From Phycicoccus elongatus Lp2 (lineage in GTDB: Bacteria > Actinomycetota > Actinomycetes > Actinomycetales > Dermatophilaceae): a stretch of 37,151 nt of DNA. The DNA lies in assembly GCF_000367525.1 (NCBI RefSeq), contig NZ_HF570956.1, positions 1,922,409 to 1,959,559 of the forward strand. Reading direction: 5' to 3'. The notes below the pieces were generated by a model. The model saw only the letters and a list, made by a program, of their open reading frames with translations. It was not told where the DNA came from and made no database searches. The position numbers and the translations under genes are program-made. How positions within the stretch are numbered: position 1 is the stretch's first letter; each line of letters starts with the position of its first letter. Positions 7,786 to 16,100 of this stretch are shown one piece after another.

Positions 7786-8985
7786 TCAGGAGGTGGCGAA
7801 GGCGTCGGCGAGCATCGGCGCCACGATCTGGGCCTGCCAGCGGCGGACACCCTCGGCGAGGAGTGCGGCCTCGAAGGACTCGGTGTCGAATGTGGTCGGC
7901 GGGGTCCAGACGACCCGTCGTAGCGGCTCGGGTGAGCAGACGTTCTCGATCGGGATCGTGTGCTCGTCCGCGAAGACCGCCAACGCGGCGCGCGTCGCGT
8001 TGAGGCGAGCAGCAGCCACGGGATCCTTGTCCGCCCAACTGCGCGCAGGGGGAGGACCGTCGCTGCGCACCACCCGTTCGGGCAGCTCACGCTCGGGAAG
8101 GTCATGGGCGGCCGCGACCGCGGCGACCCACTGACGGCCATAGCGCGCGATCGGTCGATGGCCCTGGGGCAGTTGACCGATCGTGCGCGGATCGGCGTGC
8201 GCGATCTCCATGAGGATTTTGTCGCTGGCGATCCGGCCGGCTGAGATGTCACGGTCCCGAGCGATGGCGTCCCGCGCGTACCAGAGCTCGCGCACCACGG
8301 CATACCCCCGCCGTGACTTCATCGACGCCAGCCCCGTCGTTCGCCGCCACGGGTCGGGGCGCTCGGCCGGGGCCCACGACAGCAGGGCCTCGAACTCCTG
8401 GCGCGCCCATTCGGCCTTGCCGCTCATCGCCAGGTCGACGCCCATGAGGTTGCGCAGCTCGCTGAGGACTTCGACATCGAGAGCGCCATAGCGCAGCCAC
8501 GGCTCGGGAAGCGGGCGCGTCGACCAGTCGACGGCTGAGTGCTCCTTGGCCAGCGACACGCCCAGGTAGTGCTCGACCGTCGCGGCCAGGCCGACGCGCG
8601 GCAGGCCCAGGATGCGGGCGGCCAGTTCGGTGTCGAAGAGTTGTCGGGGGCGCAGTCCGACCTCGGCCAGACAGGCCAGGTCTTGGGTGGCCGCGTGCAG
8701 GATCCACTCGGCGCCGCCGATCGCGTCGTCGATCGGTGACAGGTCCGGGCAGGCAATCGGGTCGATGAGAAAGGAACCGGCGCCCTCGCGGCGCACCTGC
8801 ACCAGATAGGCCCGTTGGCTGTAGCGGTAACCCGAAGCCCGTTCGGCGTCCAGCGCCACCGACCCCTCGCCGGCTGCGATCGCGCGAGCGGCGTCGGCGA
8901 GCTCGGACTCCTCGGTGAGGACGTGGGGTATGCCGTCGACCGGCTCGGTGAGGAGGTGCAGTTCGGGGATGGGGGAGTCCGACAT
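7786..8985 (-). CDS. rnd: RNase D-family 3'-5' exonuclease with HRDC domain
   Basis: 399 residues. The N-terminal DEDDy exonuclease domain has ExoI ALDAER (D46, E48), ExoII HAATQDLACL and ExoIII RYGALDVEVL with the diagnostic Tyr-x3-Asp. An HRDC-type helical region follows (about 220-300: ARDAIARDRDISAGRIASDK) and a second conserved C-terminal region. The family trims 3' ends of structured RNA such as tRNA precursors. The start lies 2 bases after the DUF3000 stop with no strong ribosome site, so translation is coupled to that gene. One Ile is encoded by the rare ATA inside a GTATGCCG word (8928-8935). Confidence 0.9.
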   Translation of the reverse strand: MSDSPIPELHLLTEPVDGIPHVLTEESELADAARAIAAGEGSVALDAERASGYRYSQRAYLVQVRREGAGSFLIDPIACPDLSPIDDAIGGAEWILHAATQDLACLAEVGLRPRQLFDTELAARILGLPRVGLAATVEHYLGVSLAKEHSAVDWSTRPLPEPWLRYGALDVEVLSELRNLMGVDLAMSGKAEWARQEFEALLSWAPAERPDPWRRTTGLASMKSRRGYAVVRELWYARDAIARDRDISAGRIASDKILMEIAHADPRTIGQLPQGHRPIARYGRQWVAAVAAAHDLPERELPERVVRSDGPPPARSWADKDPVAAARLNATRAALAVFADEHTIPIENVCSPEPLRRVVWTPPTTFDTESFEAALLAEGVRRWQAQIVAPMLADAFATS

Positions 8986-8987
8986 GG

Positions 8988-9572
8988 TCAGCGACGCGGC
9001 CCCGGGAGGGCGATGACTCCCTCGGGCAGGGGCGGCAGGCCGGCGATGGTGCACAGCAGGTCCGACCAGGCGAGCAAGTGGTCGGCGACGCTGCCGCCGA
9101 CCGGGGACCACGAGGCACGCACTTCCATTTCGACGCTCGGATCCTTGTCGGAGAGTCCCCCGAAGGATTCGGAGACCACGCGGGTGACGGTGCCAGCGTC
9201 CGCGGTGTAGTCGACGCCACGCTGGTCGAGGGAGTCGGTCAGCCACGTCCAACCAACCTCGCCGAGCAGCGGGTCGGAGGCGAACTCGGGCTCCAACTCG
9301 GCGCGCGCGAAGGTGACGACCCGCCACTGACCACTCCACGGCTCCGGGGCGGAGGGGTCGAAGAGGAGCACGAAGCGCCCGGTCGCGAGCTCGTCGTCAT
9401 CGTCGACGGAGGTGAGCACGTCGGCGGTCATCGCCACGGCATACGGAGCAATGCGCTGCGGCGCGGGCACTTCGGTGAGCCGCACCTCGGGCCGCAAGCG
9501 AGCGGCGCGCAGCGCCTCCACGGCGCGGGAGAACTCGGTCGCCTCCCGACCCGGCACGCTGCGTCCTGACAC
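8988..9572 (-). CDS. DUF3000 domain protein
   Basis: 194 residues, no signal peptide or membrane segment, acidic overall. The sequence pattern ([17 protein letters not shown] at the start, [20 protein letters not shown] in the middle, and the C-terminal SWSPVG...[22 protein letters not shown]) matches DUF3000, an actinobacteria-specific family of unknown function. It is co-transcribed with and 2 bases ahead of the RNase D gene, and directly divergent from the EamA gene. The GTG start gives the expected length; its ribosome site is weak. The association with an RNA exonuclease is suggestive only. Confidence 0.85.
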   Translation of the reverse strand: MSGRSVPGREATEFSRAVEALRAARLRPEVRLTEVPAPQRIAPYAVAMTADVLTSVDDDDELATGRFVLLFDPSAPEPWSGQWRVVTFARAELEPEFASDPLLGEVGWTWLTDSLDQRGVDYTADAGTVTRVVSESFGGLSDKDPSVEMEVRASWSPVGGSVADHLLAWSDLLCTIAGLPPLPEGVIALPGPRR

Positions 9573-9627
9573 TCGCTCAGGGTATGCCGGTGGGCGGACT
9601 GCGGCCGTCAGGCCACGCCGAGGGACC

Positions 9628-9642
9628 TAGCCTGCTCCGGTG
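9628..9642 (+). promoter_or_regulatory. -10 box and leaderless start of the EamA gene
   Basis: TAGCCT (9628-9633) is followed after 6 bases by the GTG at 9640, so transcription should begin at or next to the start codon. No ribosome binding site is present. This is the leaderless layout common in actinobacteria. Confidence 0.5.
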
Positions 9643-10476
9643 GGGATCGTCTTCGCACTGCTCTCGTCGCTCACCTGGGGCACCTCCGACTTCTTCGGCG
9701 GGCTCGCGACACGCGCCCGCTCGGCGGCGGCGGTCACCGGGTGGAGTCAGGCCTGCGCGTTCGTCGTGGTTTCCGTGGCCGTGCTCCTGGTCCGCCCGGA
9801 GGTTTCCGGGTGGTCATGGTTGGTGTATGCCGCGGCCGCCGGGCTGTGTGGTGTCGCCGGCCTGCTCTGCTTCTACACCGCGCTGGCGCAGGGAACGATG
9901 GGGGTGGTCTCGCCGATCGCCTCGATGGGAGCGCTCGTGCCGGTCGGTATCGGGCTGGCCATGGGGGAGCGGCCGGGGGCCGTGACATGGCTCGGTGTCG
10001 TCGTGGCGCTCGTGGGGGTGGTGCTCGCCTCGGGGCCCGAACTCAGTGGCGCCGTGAGCCCGCGACCGGTGCTGCTGGCGGTGGCGTCCGCCCTGTTCTT
10101 CGGCTTCACCCTGTTCCTGCTCAATCGGGGCGCGCAGGCCTCGCCACTGCTCACCGTGTGGGGGATGCGGGCCGCGTCGGTGACTCTCTTCGTCGGAGCG
10201 GCCCTGGTCCTACGGTCCGTCGGTGGAGTGGGAACCCGCGAGGTGCCGGGTCTGGCAGCCATCGGCGTCGGAGACCTGGCGGCAAACTTCTTCTTCGGCA
10301 CCGCCTCCCGCATTGCCGGCGACTCGCTGGCCGTCGTCACCGTCCTCGGGAGCCTCTACCCGGTGATGACGATCCTGCTCGCACGGGCGATCCTCGGCGA
10401 GCGACTGCGCCGCGTGCAGCAGGCCGGCGTGCTGCTGGCCCTCGTCGGCGCGGCGGTCATCTCGCTGCGCCCGTGA
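9640..10476 (+). CDS. EamA/DMT-superfamily membrane transporter
   Basis: 278 residues with about ten hydrophobic segments in two five-helix halves, the pattern of EamA (drug/metabolite transporter) permeases. The start ([17 protein letters not shown]) and the second-half motif ending [25 protein letters not shown] are typical of the family. Substrate cannot be inferred. The stop overlaps a GTG codon in the hemE frame, and hemE follows within 15 bases, so the two are probably co-transcribed from the leaderless promoter. Confidence 0.88.
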   Translation: MGIVFALLSSLTWGTSDFFGGLATRARSAAAVTGWSQACAFVVVSVAVLLVRPEVSGWSWLVYAAAAGLCGVAGLLCFYTALAQGTMGVVSPIASMGALVPVGIGLAMGERPGAVTWLGVVVALVGVVLASGPELSGAVSPRPVLLAVASALFFGFTLFLLNRGAQASPLLTVWGMRAASVTLFVGAALVLRSVGGVGTREVPGLAAIGVGDLAANFFFGTASRIAGDSLAVVTVLGSLYPVMTILLARAILGERLRRVQQAGVLLALVGAAVISLRP

Positions 10477-10490
10477 GAGGATCGACGGTC

Positions 10491-11534
10491 GTGACCGACC
10501 GAGCGACCCCAGCGAACTCAGCCCTCGTCCGAGCCGCCCGTGGGCTTCCCGTGCCGCACACACCGGTGTGGTTCATGCGCCAGGCCGGGCGCTCGCTGCC
10601 GGAGTACCGCGAGATCCGCGTGGGGAACGCCATGCTCGAGGCCTGCGCGACCCCGGACCTGGTGACCGAGATCACTCTGCAGCCGGTGCGTCGCCACGGC
10701 GTGGATGCGGCGATCTTCTTCTCCGACATCGTCGTGCCGCTCAAGGCGATCGGCGTCGACCTCGACATCGTCCCCGGCACGGGGCCGGTGGTCGCCGAGC
10801 CGATCCGGACCCGCGCCGACCTCGACCGCCTGCCCGAACTCACCTCCGACGCCGTGCCCTACATCACCGAGTCCGTCCGGCGTCTGGTCGAGGCGCTGGG
10901 CCCGACACCGCTCATCGGCTTCGCCGGGGCACCCTTCACCCTGGCGTCCTACCTCGTCGAGGGCGGGCCATCGCGAACCCACGAGCGCACCAAGGCGCTC
11001 ATGCACGGTGATCCTGCCCTCTGGCACGACCTCTGCGCCCGCCTCGCCCAGATCTCCGGAGCCTTCCTGCGTGTCCAGGTCGAGGCCGGGGCGTCGGCCG
11101 TCCAACTCTTCGACTCGTGGGTGGGTGCACTGCCGCGAGGCGACTACGCGGCATACGTCCAGGAGCACTCGGCGGCCGCGTTGTCAGCGGTCGCGGACCT
11201 CGGCGTGCCACGCATCCACTTCGGCGTCGGCACCGGCGAACTGCTCGCCCTCATGGGGCAGGCCGGTGCCGAGGTCGTCGGTGTGGACTACCGGGTGTCC
11301 CTCACCGACGCGCTCGAGCGTCTCGGCGGGAGGTATGCCGTGCAGGGAAACCTCGATCCAGCGCTGCTCTTCGCGCCCGCTGATGTCATCGAGGCCAAGG
11401 TGCGCGCGATCGTGGCAGAGGGACGCCTTGCGCCGGGTCACATCTTCAACCTCGGTCACGGCGTCCCTCCGCACACCGACCCCGATGTCCTCACCCGCGT
11501 GGTCGAGATCGTCCACGCGGCCTCGGCCCGCTGA
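10491..11534 (+). CDS. hemE: uroporphyrinogen decarboxylase
   Basis: Decarboxylates uroporphyrinogen III to coproporphyrinogen III, the last step shared by all haem routes; cytosolic. The 347-residue protein carries signature 1 ([16 protein letters not shown]) and signature 2 ([17 protein letters not shown]), with the conserved Tyr of SYLVEG and the C-terminal [14 protein letters not shown], where the conserved His lies. GTG at 10491 has GAGAGG ~10 bases upstream; an in-frame GTG at 10473 overlapping the EamA stop is possible. The next two enzymes of the pathway lie 1.2 kb downstream, separated by an oppositely oriented lipoprotein gene. Confidence 0.96.
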   Translation: MTDRATPANSALVRAARGLPVPHTPVWFMRQAGRSLPEYREIRVGNAMLEACATPDLVTEITLQPVRRHGVDAAIFFSDIVVPLKAIGVDLDIVPGTGPVVAEPIRTRADLDRLPELTSDAVPYITESVRRLVEALGPTPLIGFAGAPFTLASYLVEGGPSRTHERTKALMHGDPALWHDLCARLAQISGAFLRVQVEAGASAVQLFDSWVGALPRGDYAAYVQEHSAAALSAVADLGVPRIHFGVGTGELLALMGQAGAEVVGVDYRVSLTDALERLGGRYAVQGNLDPALLFAPADVIEAKVRAIVAEGRLAPGHIFNLGHGVPPHTDPDVLTRVVEIVHAASAR

Positions 11535-11543
11535 GCGGACCGA

Positions 11544-12551
11544 TCAGGCCTTCGGCTCGCTTGCGTCCGCGGGATCCGCGGCTGTGGCGACGGAATCCGC
11601 GGACCCAACGGGCGGCGCGGGCATGGGTGCCGCCGGTCGCGGCGCGACCGAGGCCGCGTAGGCGGCCGTGCGCCTGCGGTTGCGCTCGCGCAGGAACCAC
11701 ACGAGCGGCACCACGATCACGGCGATCGCCACGAGGAAGGGCAGCAGTGCACCCAGGGCGGTCAGGAGCACGACGACCGAGGCCGTGAAGGCCTTCCACC
11801 CGGCCTTGAGTCCGGAGAGGAAGCCGCCACCTGAATCGGCGAGTTGGCTGCGGTCGGCGCTGAGCTGGACGGTGATGGGTGACATGGCCACCTGGTCCTT
11901 CAGGGAGCGCAACTGCGCCTCGAGGGCCTCGAGATCGGCCTGACGACGGGAGAGTTCGGACTCGAGCGCCACGATGTCCTCGATCTTGGTGGCCTGGGCC
12001 ATCAGGCCCCGCACCCGATCGACACTGGCCCGCATGGTGGCCAACCGGGACTCGGTGTCGACGTACTGCCCGGTGACGTCGTCCGAACTCGTGGTGCGCG
12101 ACACGACATCCCCGAGTTCGGCCAGCCGCTTCATCGTGTCGTCGAGCTTGTCCGAGGGCACCGAGATGGTGACCGATCCCGACAGGTCGGTGGAATCGCC
12201 GCTGTAGGTGCTCAGCATTTCGTTCGTCACCGTCCCGCCTGCCGTCGTCGCCATGGCGCGCACCTTCTCGGCGGCCGCGCCGACATCCTTGACGAGCACG
12301 GAGATGTCCGCGCGGCGGATGACCTTCTGCTCGGTTGCCGTGACCGCACCGGCGCCGCCCTTCGCAGCGTCCGGGGCAGACGCGCCACTGCCCGCAGCTT
12401 CGCGCGGAGCCGAGCCGACGGAGTCCTGGGCAACGCCGCCGCTGGCCGAACTGGAGCCTGCGCTCCCGCCGCACGCGCCCAGTCCGAGCGCCAAGCCGGC
12501 CGCAAGGGCGAGTGCGGGCAGAATCTTCTGGCGGCGAGGGGTGAGATGCAT
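11544..12551 (-). CDS. DUF4349 domain lipoprotein
   Basis: 335 residues. The N-terminus is a lipoprotein signal (basic start, hydrophobic core, lipobox LGAC at about residue 27) followed by a Ser/Gly/Ala linker. Residues ~75-235 match DUF4349: VIRRADISVLVKDV, then TISVPSDKLDDTMKRLAELG, a heptad-rich coiled-coil segment (LESELSRRQADLEALEAQLRSLKDQ) and SPITVQL. A transmembrane helix (~265-285, LPFLVAIAVIVVPLVWFL) then leads to a basic stop-transfer and a Pro/Ala-rich tail. It is probably anchored at both ends outside the membrane. Function unknown. ATG at 12551 has GGAG 8 bases upstream. It converges on hemE with only 9 bases between stops and no terminator. Confidence 0.88.
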   Translation of the reverse strand: MHLTPRRQKILPALALAAGLALGLGACGGSAGSSSASGGVAQDSVGSAPREAAGSGASAPDAAKGGAGAVTATEQKVIRRADISVLVKDVGAAAEKVRAMATTAGGTVTNEMLSTYSGDSTDLSGSVTISVPSDKLDDTMKRLAELGDVVSRTTSSDDVTGQYVDTESRLATMRASVDRVRGLMAQATKIEDIVALESELSRRQADLEALEAQLRSLKDQVAMSPITVQLSADRSQLADSGGGFLSGLKAGWKAFTASVVVLLTALGALLPFLVAIAVIVVPLVWFLRERNRRRTAAYAASVAPRPAAPMPAPPVGSADSVATAADPADASEPKA

Positions 12552-12707
12552 GGGACCGCTCCGATCATGACGACGAGTTCCGGATGGCAATGGCGGCGGT
12601 CATCGACACTCGCTGGCCGACCCCATCGAACTCCAGACGCAGCCGCTGTGGCAGTCGTTCCGGACCCGGGGATCTCGATCGGATCACGAAGTGACAAAGT
12701 GTTGGGC

Positions 12708-14156
12708 ATGGCTCCAGCCGGTCCCCCGCCTGCTCCGTCGACGGCGTTCCTCGAGCCCGGGGGGCCGGCGCACGTGGTGGTCGTCGGTGGGGGCCTGGCG
12801 GGGCTCGTCACAGCGCGCGCGCTCACGACCGCCGGTGTCGACGTCACGGTGTGCGAGGCGGGTTCTGTCCTCGGCGGCACATTGAGGCTCGCGGAGGTGG
12901 CCGGTCATCGGGTCGACGTCGGCGCCGAGGCCATGCTCGCGGTTCGTCCCGAGGGGGTGGATCTCCTCCGCGATCTGGGTGCAGCCGACGAACTCGTTTC
13001 TCCGACCACGACTTCGGCCTCGATCTGGTCGCGTGGGGCACTTCACCCCCTGCCTCGGGCCACCCTGATGGGTGTGCCCACTGCTGAGGACGGTCTTTCC
13101 GGCCTCCTCACCGCCGATGAGCTCGAACGCTGGCGGGCCGAGCGGCCCTGGCCCGGCGGGTCGGTGACGGCTGACCTTGCCGTCGGCAGCTACGTCCGGA
13201 CGCGTTGGGGCGATGCCGTCGCCGACCGTCTCGTCGAACCGCTCCTGGGTGGTGTGTATGCCGGTCGCGCCGACGAGCTCTCCCTCGAGGCGACCATGCC
13301 GGCGCTGTGGGCGGCGGCGGTCGCGGACGGCGCCCTGCCGCAGCCCGCGCCAGTCAGCGACCAAGCAGCGCGGCCGGCTTTCGCCGGGATCATCGGGGGA
13401 ATGGGCCGCCTGCCCGGACTGCTGGCCGACGACCTGACGCGCAGAGGTGTGCGGGTTCGGACCTCGACCACCGTCCGGGCCGTCTCGACTGGAAGGGAGC
13501 GCCGGTTCTCGGTGACGGTGGGCCCCACGATGGCCGAGGAGCGGATCCTCGCCGATGCCGTCGTGCTGGCGACGCCGCCAACCGCCGCGAGTCGCCTGCT
13601 GGCACAGCTGATTCCGGAGGCGGCCACCGCGCTCGGTGAGGTCGAGTCCTCGTCCAGCGCCGTCGTGACTTTGGCTCTGCCGAGGGCCGGGCTCCCGGGA
13701 CTTCCGGGATCCGGCTTCCTCGTCCCGGCGGTCGACGGCCACGTCATCAAGGGCGCAACCTTCAGCGCCAACAAGTGGGCCTGGACCGATGCCCTCGACC
13801 CGGAGGTGACCTTCGTGCGGGCATCGCTCGGCCGTGCCGGCGACGTGCGGCACCTCCAGCGCGACGATCGTGACCTCGTGACGATCGCGCACCACGAGAT
13901 CGGTGAGGCGATCGGTGCCACCCTGCCGGATCTTGTCGATGCCCACGTCCAGCGTTGGGGCGGCGGCCTGCCGCAGTACACCGTCGGCCACGCCACGAGG
14001 ATGGCGACCGTGCGTGAGGCGGTGGCCCGGCGACCGGGGCTCGAGGTGAGTGGCGCGGCATACCAAGGAGTGGGCATCCCCGCGGTCATCGCCTCGGCGA
14101 CCGGCGCGGCGCAGCGTGTCCTGACCCACCTTCGGCCCCTCGACCCGCGCTTGTGA
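12708..14156 (+). CDS. hemY: coproporphyrinogen III / protoporphyrinogen oxidase (HemY/CgoX family)
   Basis: FAD enzyme that aromatises the porphyrinogen ring. 482 residues. The dinucleotide-binding motif is [17 protein letters not shown] near residue 20, with E at the end of strand 2 (VTVCEAG), and the C-terminal FAD segment is [22 protein letters not shown]. In Gram-positive organisms with a HemQ this enzyme oxidises coproporphyrinogen III to coproporphyrin III (CgoX activity); hemQ follows directly, so that role is likely. The stop overlaps a possible hemQ GTG. ATG at 12708 is preferred because the flavin motif follows at normal distance; the long upstream open frame crosses the divergent promoter region. 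No convincing -10 was seen. Confidence 0.93.
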   Translation: MAPAGPPPAPSTAFLEPGGPAHVVVVGGGLAGLVTARALTTAGVDVTVCEAGSVLGGTLRLAEVAGHRVDVGAEAMLAVRPEGVDLLRDLGAADELVSPTTTSASIWSRGALHPLPRATLMGVPTAEDGLSGLLTADELERWRAERPWPGGSVTADLAVGSYVRTRWGDAVADRLVEPLLGGVYAGRADELSLEATMPALWAAAVADGALPQPAPVSDQAARPAFAGIIGGMGRLPGLLADDLTRRGVRVRTSTTVRAVSTGRERRFSVTVGPTMAEERILADAVVLATPPTAASRLLAQLIPEAATALGEVESSSSAVVTLALPRAGLPGLPGSGFLVPAVDGHVIKGATFSANKWAWTDALDPEVTFVRASLGRAGDVRHLQRDDRDLVTIAHHEIGEAIGATLPDLVDAHVQRWGGGLPQYTVGHATRMATVREAVARRPGLEVSGAAYQGVGIPAVIASATGAAQRVLTHLRPLDPRL

Positions 14157-14167
14157 CAATGACGGGT

Positions 14168-14887
14168 ATGACGACGCCAGCAACCCCACGCAAGCCCGGA
14201 GTGCACAAGATCAAGGAGATCAACGCCTCGATCCGGTATGCGATGTGGTCGGTCTTCGCGGTCGCCGAGGCCTTGGGCGACGCCGATCGGGAGGCGTATG
14301 CCGCGCAGGTCGATGCGCTCTTCGCCGACCTCGCGGAGGCGGGGGTCGTGACTCGCGGCTGCTATGACGTCGCTGGGTTGCGCGCCGATGCCGACCTCAT
14401 GGTGTGGTGGCACGCCGAGACCGTGGAGGGCGTGCAGGACGCCTATCACCGCTTTCTGAGCACCGACTTCGGGGCCCACCTGGACCCGGTGTGGTCCGTG
14501 GTCGCACTGCACCGTCCGGCGGAGTTCAACGCTTCGCACATTCCGGCCTTCATGGCCGACGAGGCGGTGCGGAACTACATCTGCGTGTACCCGTTCGTGC
14601 GGTCCTACGACTGGTATCTGATGGAGGAGACCCAGCGACGCACGATTCTGGCCGAGCACGGCAAGGCGGCGCGAACCTATCCGGACGTGCGAGCCAACAC
14701 GATCGCGTCCTTCGGGTTGAACGACTACGAGTGGATCCTGGCCTTCGAGGCCGATGATCTGCACCGGATCGTGGACCTCATGCGTGACATGCGGGCGACC
14801 CGCGCGCGCCTGCACGTGCGCGAGGAGACGCCGTTCTACACGGGCCCCCGCGTGACGGTCGCGGACCTGGTCGCGCGCCAGCGCTGA
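14168..14887 (+). CDS. hemQ: coproheme decarboxylase (chlorite-dismutase family HemQ)
   Basis: Converts iron-coproporphyrin III to haem b by two oxidative decarboxylations, the final step of the coproporphyrin-dependent pathway. 239 residues. The family core is well kept: [27 protein letters not shown] with the redox Tyr, the [16 protein letters not shown] region with the haem-ligand His, and [16 protein letters not shown]. It follows hemY directly. Three starts are possible (GTG 14153, ATG 14159, ATG 14168); 14168 is chosen because GACAAT at 14155-14160 could be a -10 for a leaderless message, but the difference is only five residues. Confidence 0.94.
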   Translation: MTTPATPRKPGVHKIKEINASIRYAMWSVFAVAEALGDADREAYAAQVDALFADLAEAGVVTRGCYDVAGLRADADLMVWWHAETVEGVQDAYHRFLSTDFGAHLDPVWSVVALHRPAEFNASHIPAFMADEAVRNYICVYPFVRSYDWYLMEETQRRTILAEHGKAARTYPDVRANTIASFGLNDYEWILAFEADDLHRIVDLMRDMRATRARLHVREETPFYTGPRVTVADLVARQR

Positions 14888-14917
14888 TGCCAACCGGCCA
14901 GCATCGACCTCTGGGAC

Positions 14918-15349
14918 TCAGCCGTCGGCCGGGCGCAAGGTGAGGCTGATCGAGTTGATGCAGTAGCGCTGGTCGGTCGGGGTGTCGTAGCCCTCGCCCT
15001 CGAAGACGTGACCCAGGTGCGAGCCGCAGGTCGCACAGCGCACCTCGACGCGCGGCCGGCCGGGCAGGGAGCGGTCCTCGAGGAACTCGACCGAGTCACC
15101 GGCCAGGGGGGAGAAGAAGGATGGCCACCCGCAGTGACTGTCGAACTTGGTCTCGGACGCGAAGAGCTCGGCTCCGCAGGCCCGGCACGCGTAGACGCCG
15201 ACGGTCTTGCTGTCGGTGTACTCACCGGTGAAGGGGCGTTCGGTGCCCGCTCGGCGGAGCACCGCGAACTCGTCGGCGGACAGGTGCTCGCGCCACTCCT
15301 CATCGGTGCGGTTGACGGAGTAGGACCGGTCGCTGGGTTTCATCGTCAT
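14918..15349 (-). CDS. msrB: peptide-methionine (R)-S-oxide reductase
   Basis: Repairs methionine R-sulfoxide in proteins. 143 residues, normal for a stand-alone MsrB. Two CxxC pairs (CRACG, CATCG) would bind the structural zinc, CGWPSFF is the substrate-pocket motif, and the catalytic Cys lies in RYCINSISL near the C-terminus. ATG at 15349 has GGAG 6 bases upstream; a second ATG two codons later is possible. The gene faces hemQ tail-to-tail with 30 bases between stops. Confidence 0.95.
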   Translation of the reverse strand: MTMKPSDRSYSVNRTDEEWREHLSADEFAVLRRAGTERPFTGEYTDSKTVGVYACRACGAELFASETKFDSHCGWPSFFSPLAGDSVEFLEDRSLPGRPRVEVRCATCGSHLGHVFEGEGYDTPTDQRYCINSISLTLRPADG

Positions 15350-15368
15350 GGTGACTCCAACAGTAGGG

Positions 15369-15390
15369 GCCCCCGGATCGTTCCGGGGGC
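15369..15390 (-). terminator. 9-bp GC-rich hairpin behind the nuclease pseudogene
   Basis: GCCCCCGGA and TCCGGGGGC are perfectly complementary around the loop TCGT. It lies 27 bases past the TAG of the leftward pseudogene and just before the msrB start. No strong T-run follows. It probably ended transcription of the ancestral nuclease gene. Confidence 0.6.
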
Positions 15391-15416
15391 GCCCACGGTG
15401 AGCAGGCTGCTGCCGG

Positions 15417-15948
15417 CTACTTCTGGCTGGGCACCCGCACCTGGAGTCCGACGACCACCGGGTCGTGGTCGGACGAGGCGAACTGCGAGGTCGGTGGCCG
15501 CGCCGTAACCGACCAGATCGACGACGCCGGCTGGATTGGCGAGTTCGACCGACCCGGTCGTGCCGCTCAGGTTGGGGCTGGAGCAGGAGGAGTCCGGAGT
15601 CGGGAGTGCGACGCCATTGGTCGACCCGGCGAGCTGGACGAGGAAGAAGCCGCCCGGGGCGATCGATCCCGAGCCGATGGTGCAGGTCCCCCCGGGTGTT
15701 GCCGATGCTGCTCGAGTAGTACTTGAGAGTCCAATCCTTGAGGTCCACCGCCGCGGTGGAGATGTTGTGGAGTTCGACGAAGTCGTTGGTGAACGGGGCG
15801 CCGGAGTTCCCGCCGCCGCCGTAGACCTCGGAGATGAGGATGGTCGTGCTGGGGGCGGCTGTCGCGCTGGGGGACGCCGCGATCGCGCACTCCCCAGAAC
15901 GAGACCGGCTATGGCCACGCTCGCGCGACCTCGGACTGCTGCGGGCAT
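15417..15948 (-). pseudogene. remnant of an ExeM-type extracellular nuclease with lamin-tail domain
   Basis: Reading leftward, pieces of one secreted protein lie in alternating frames. First a signal peptide (ATG 15948, VAIAGLVLG). After a shift at a G-run near 15893 comes a lamin-tail domain start (TILISEVYGGGGNSG, NDFVELHNISTAAVDLKDW). After a second shift at the six-C run 15688-15693 comes the rest of that domain (GSGSIAPGGFFLVQLAG, VVDLVGYGAATD). Then, without any of the ~500-residue catalytic domain, the last residues of an endonuclease/exonuclease/phosphatase fold (SSDHDPVVVGLQVRVPSQK) and a TAG. SDHDPV is the C-terminal catalytic motif of that fold. The two frameshifts are at homopolymers and could be sequence errors; the internal deletion cannot. 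Confidence 0.8.
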
Positions 15949-16062
15949 CAGGGTGTTCTTCCTCCAAAAGGTGACCGATGACGCGGTCAGGACGTCACCG
16001 GTGCGGACCCTTCTGAAGGTAGGCCCGGGATGCTGAACTCCGGACGGCGTAAAGGTAAGGAG

Positions 16063-16100
16063 TTGGCAAAGGATCCTGCTCGCCTAGGCTCAGGTCCATG
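16063..16100 (+). promoter_or_regulatory. ligD promoter, leaderless start
   Basis: TTGGCA (16063-16068) and TAGGCT (16085-16090) are 16 bases apart, and the ATG at 16098 begins 7 bases after the -10, so the message should start at or within a base of the start codon. No ribosome site is visible. Confidence 0.6.

Noticed and set aside
12552-12707. Divergent promoter between the DUF4349 and hemY genes
   Set aside because: No -10/-35 pair with reasonable spacing could be defined; I see nothing certain in these 156 bases.
15688-15693. Programmed frameshifting at the homopolymer in the lamin-tail gene
   Set aside because: The catalytic domain is deleted and a second shift is needed, so decay or sequence error is simpler.
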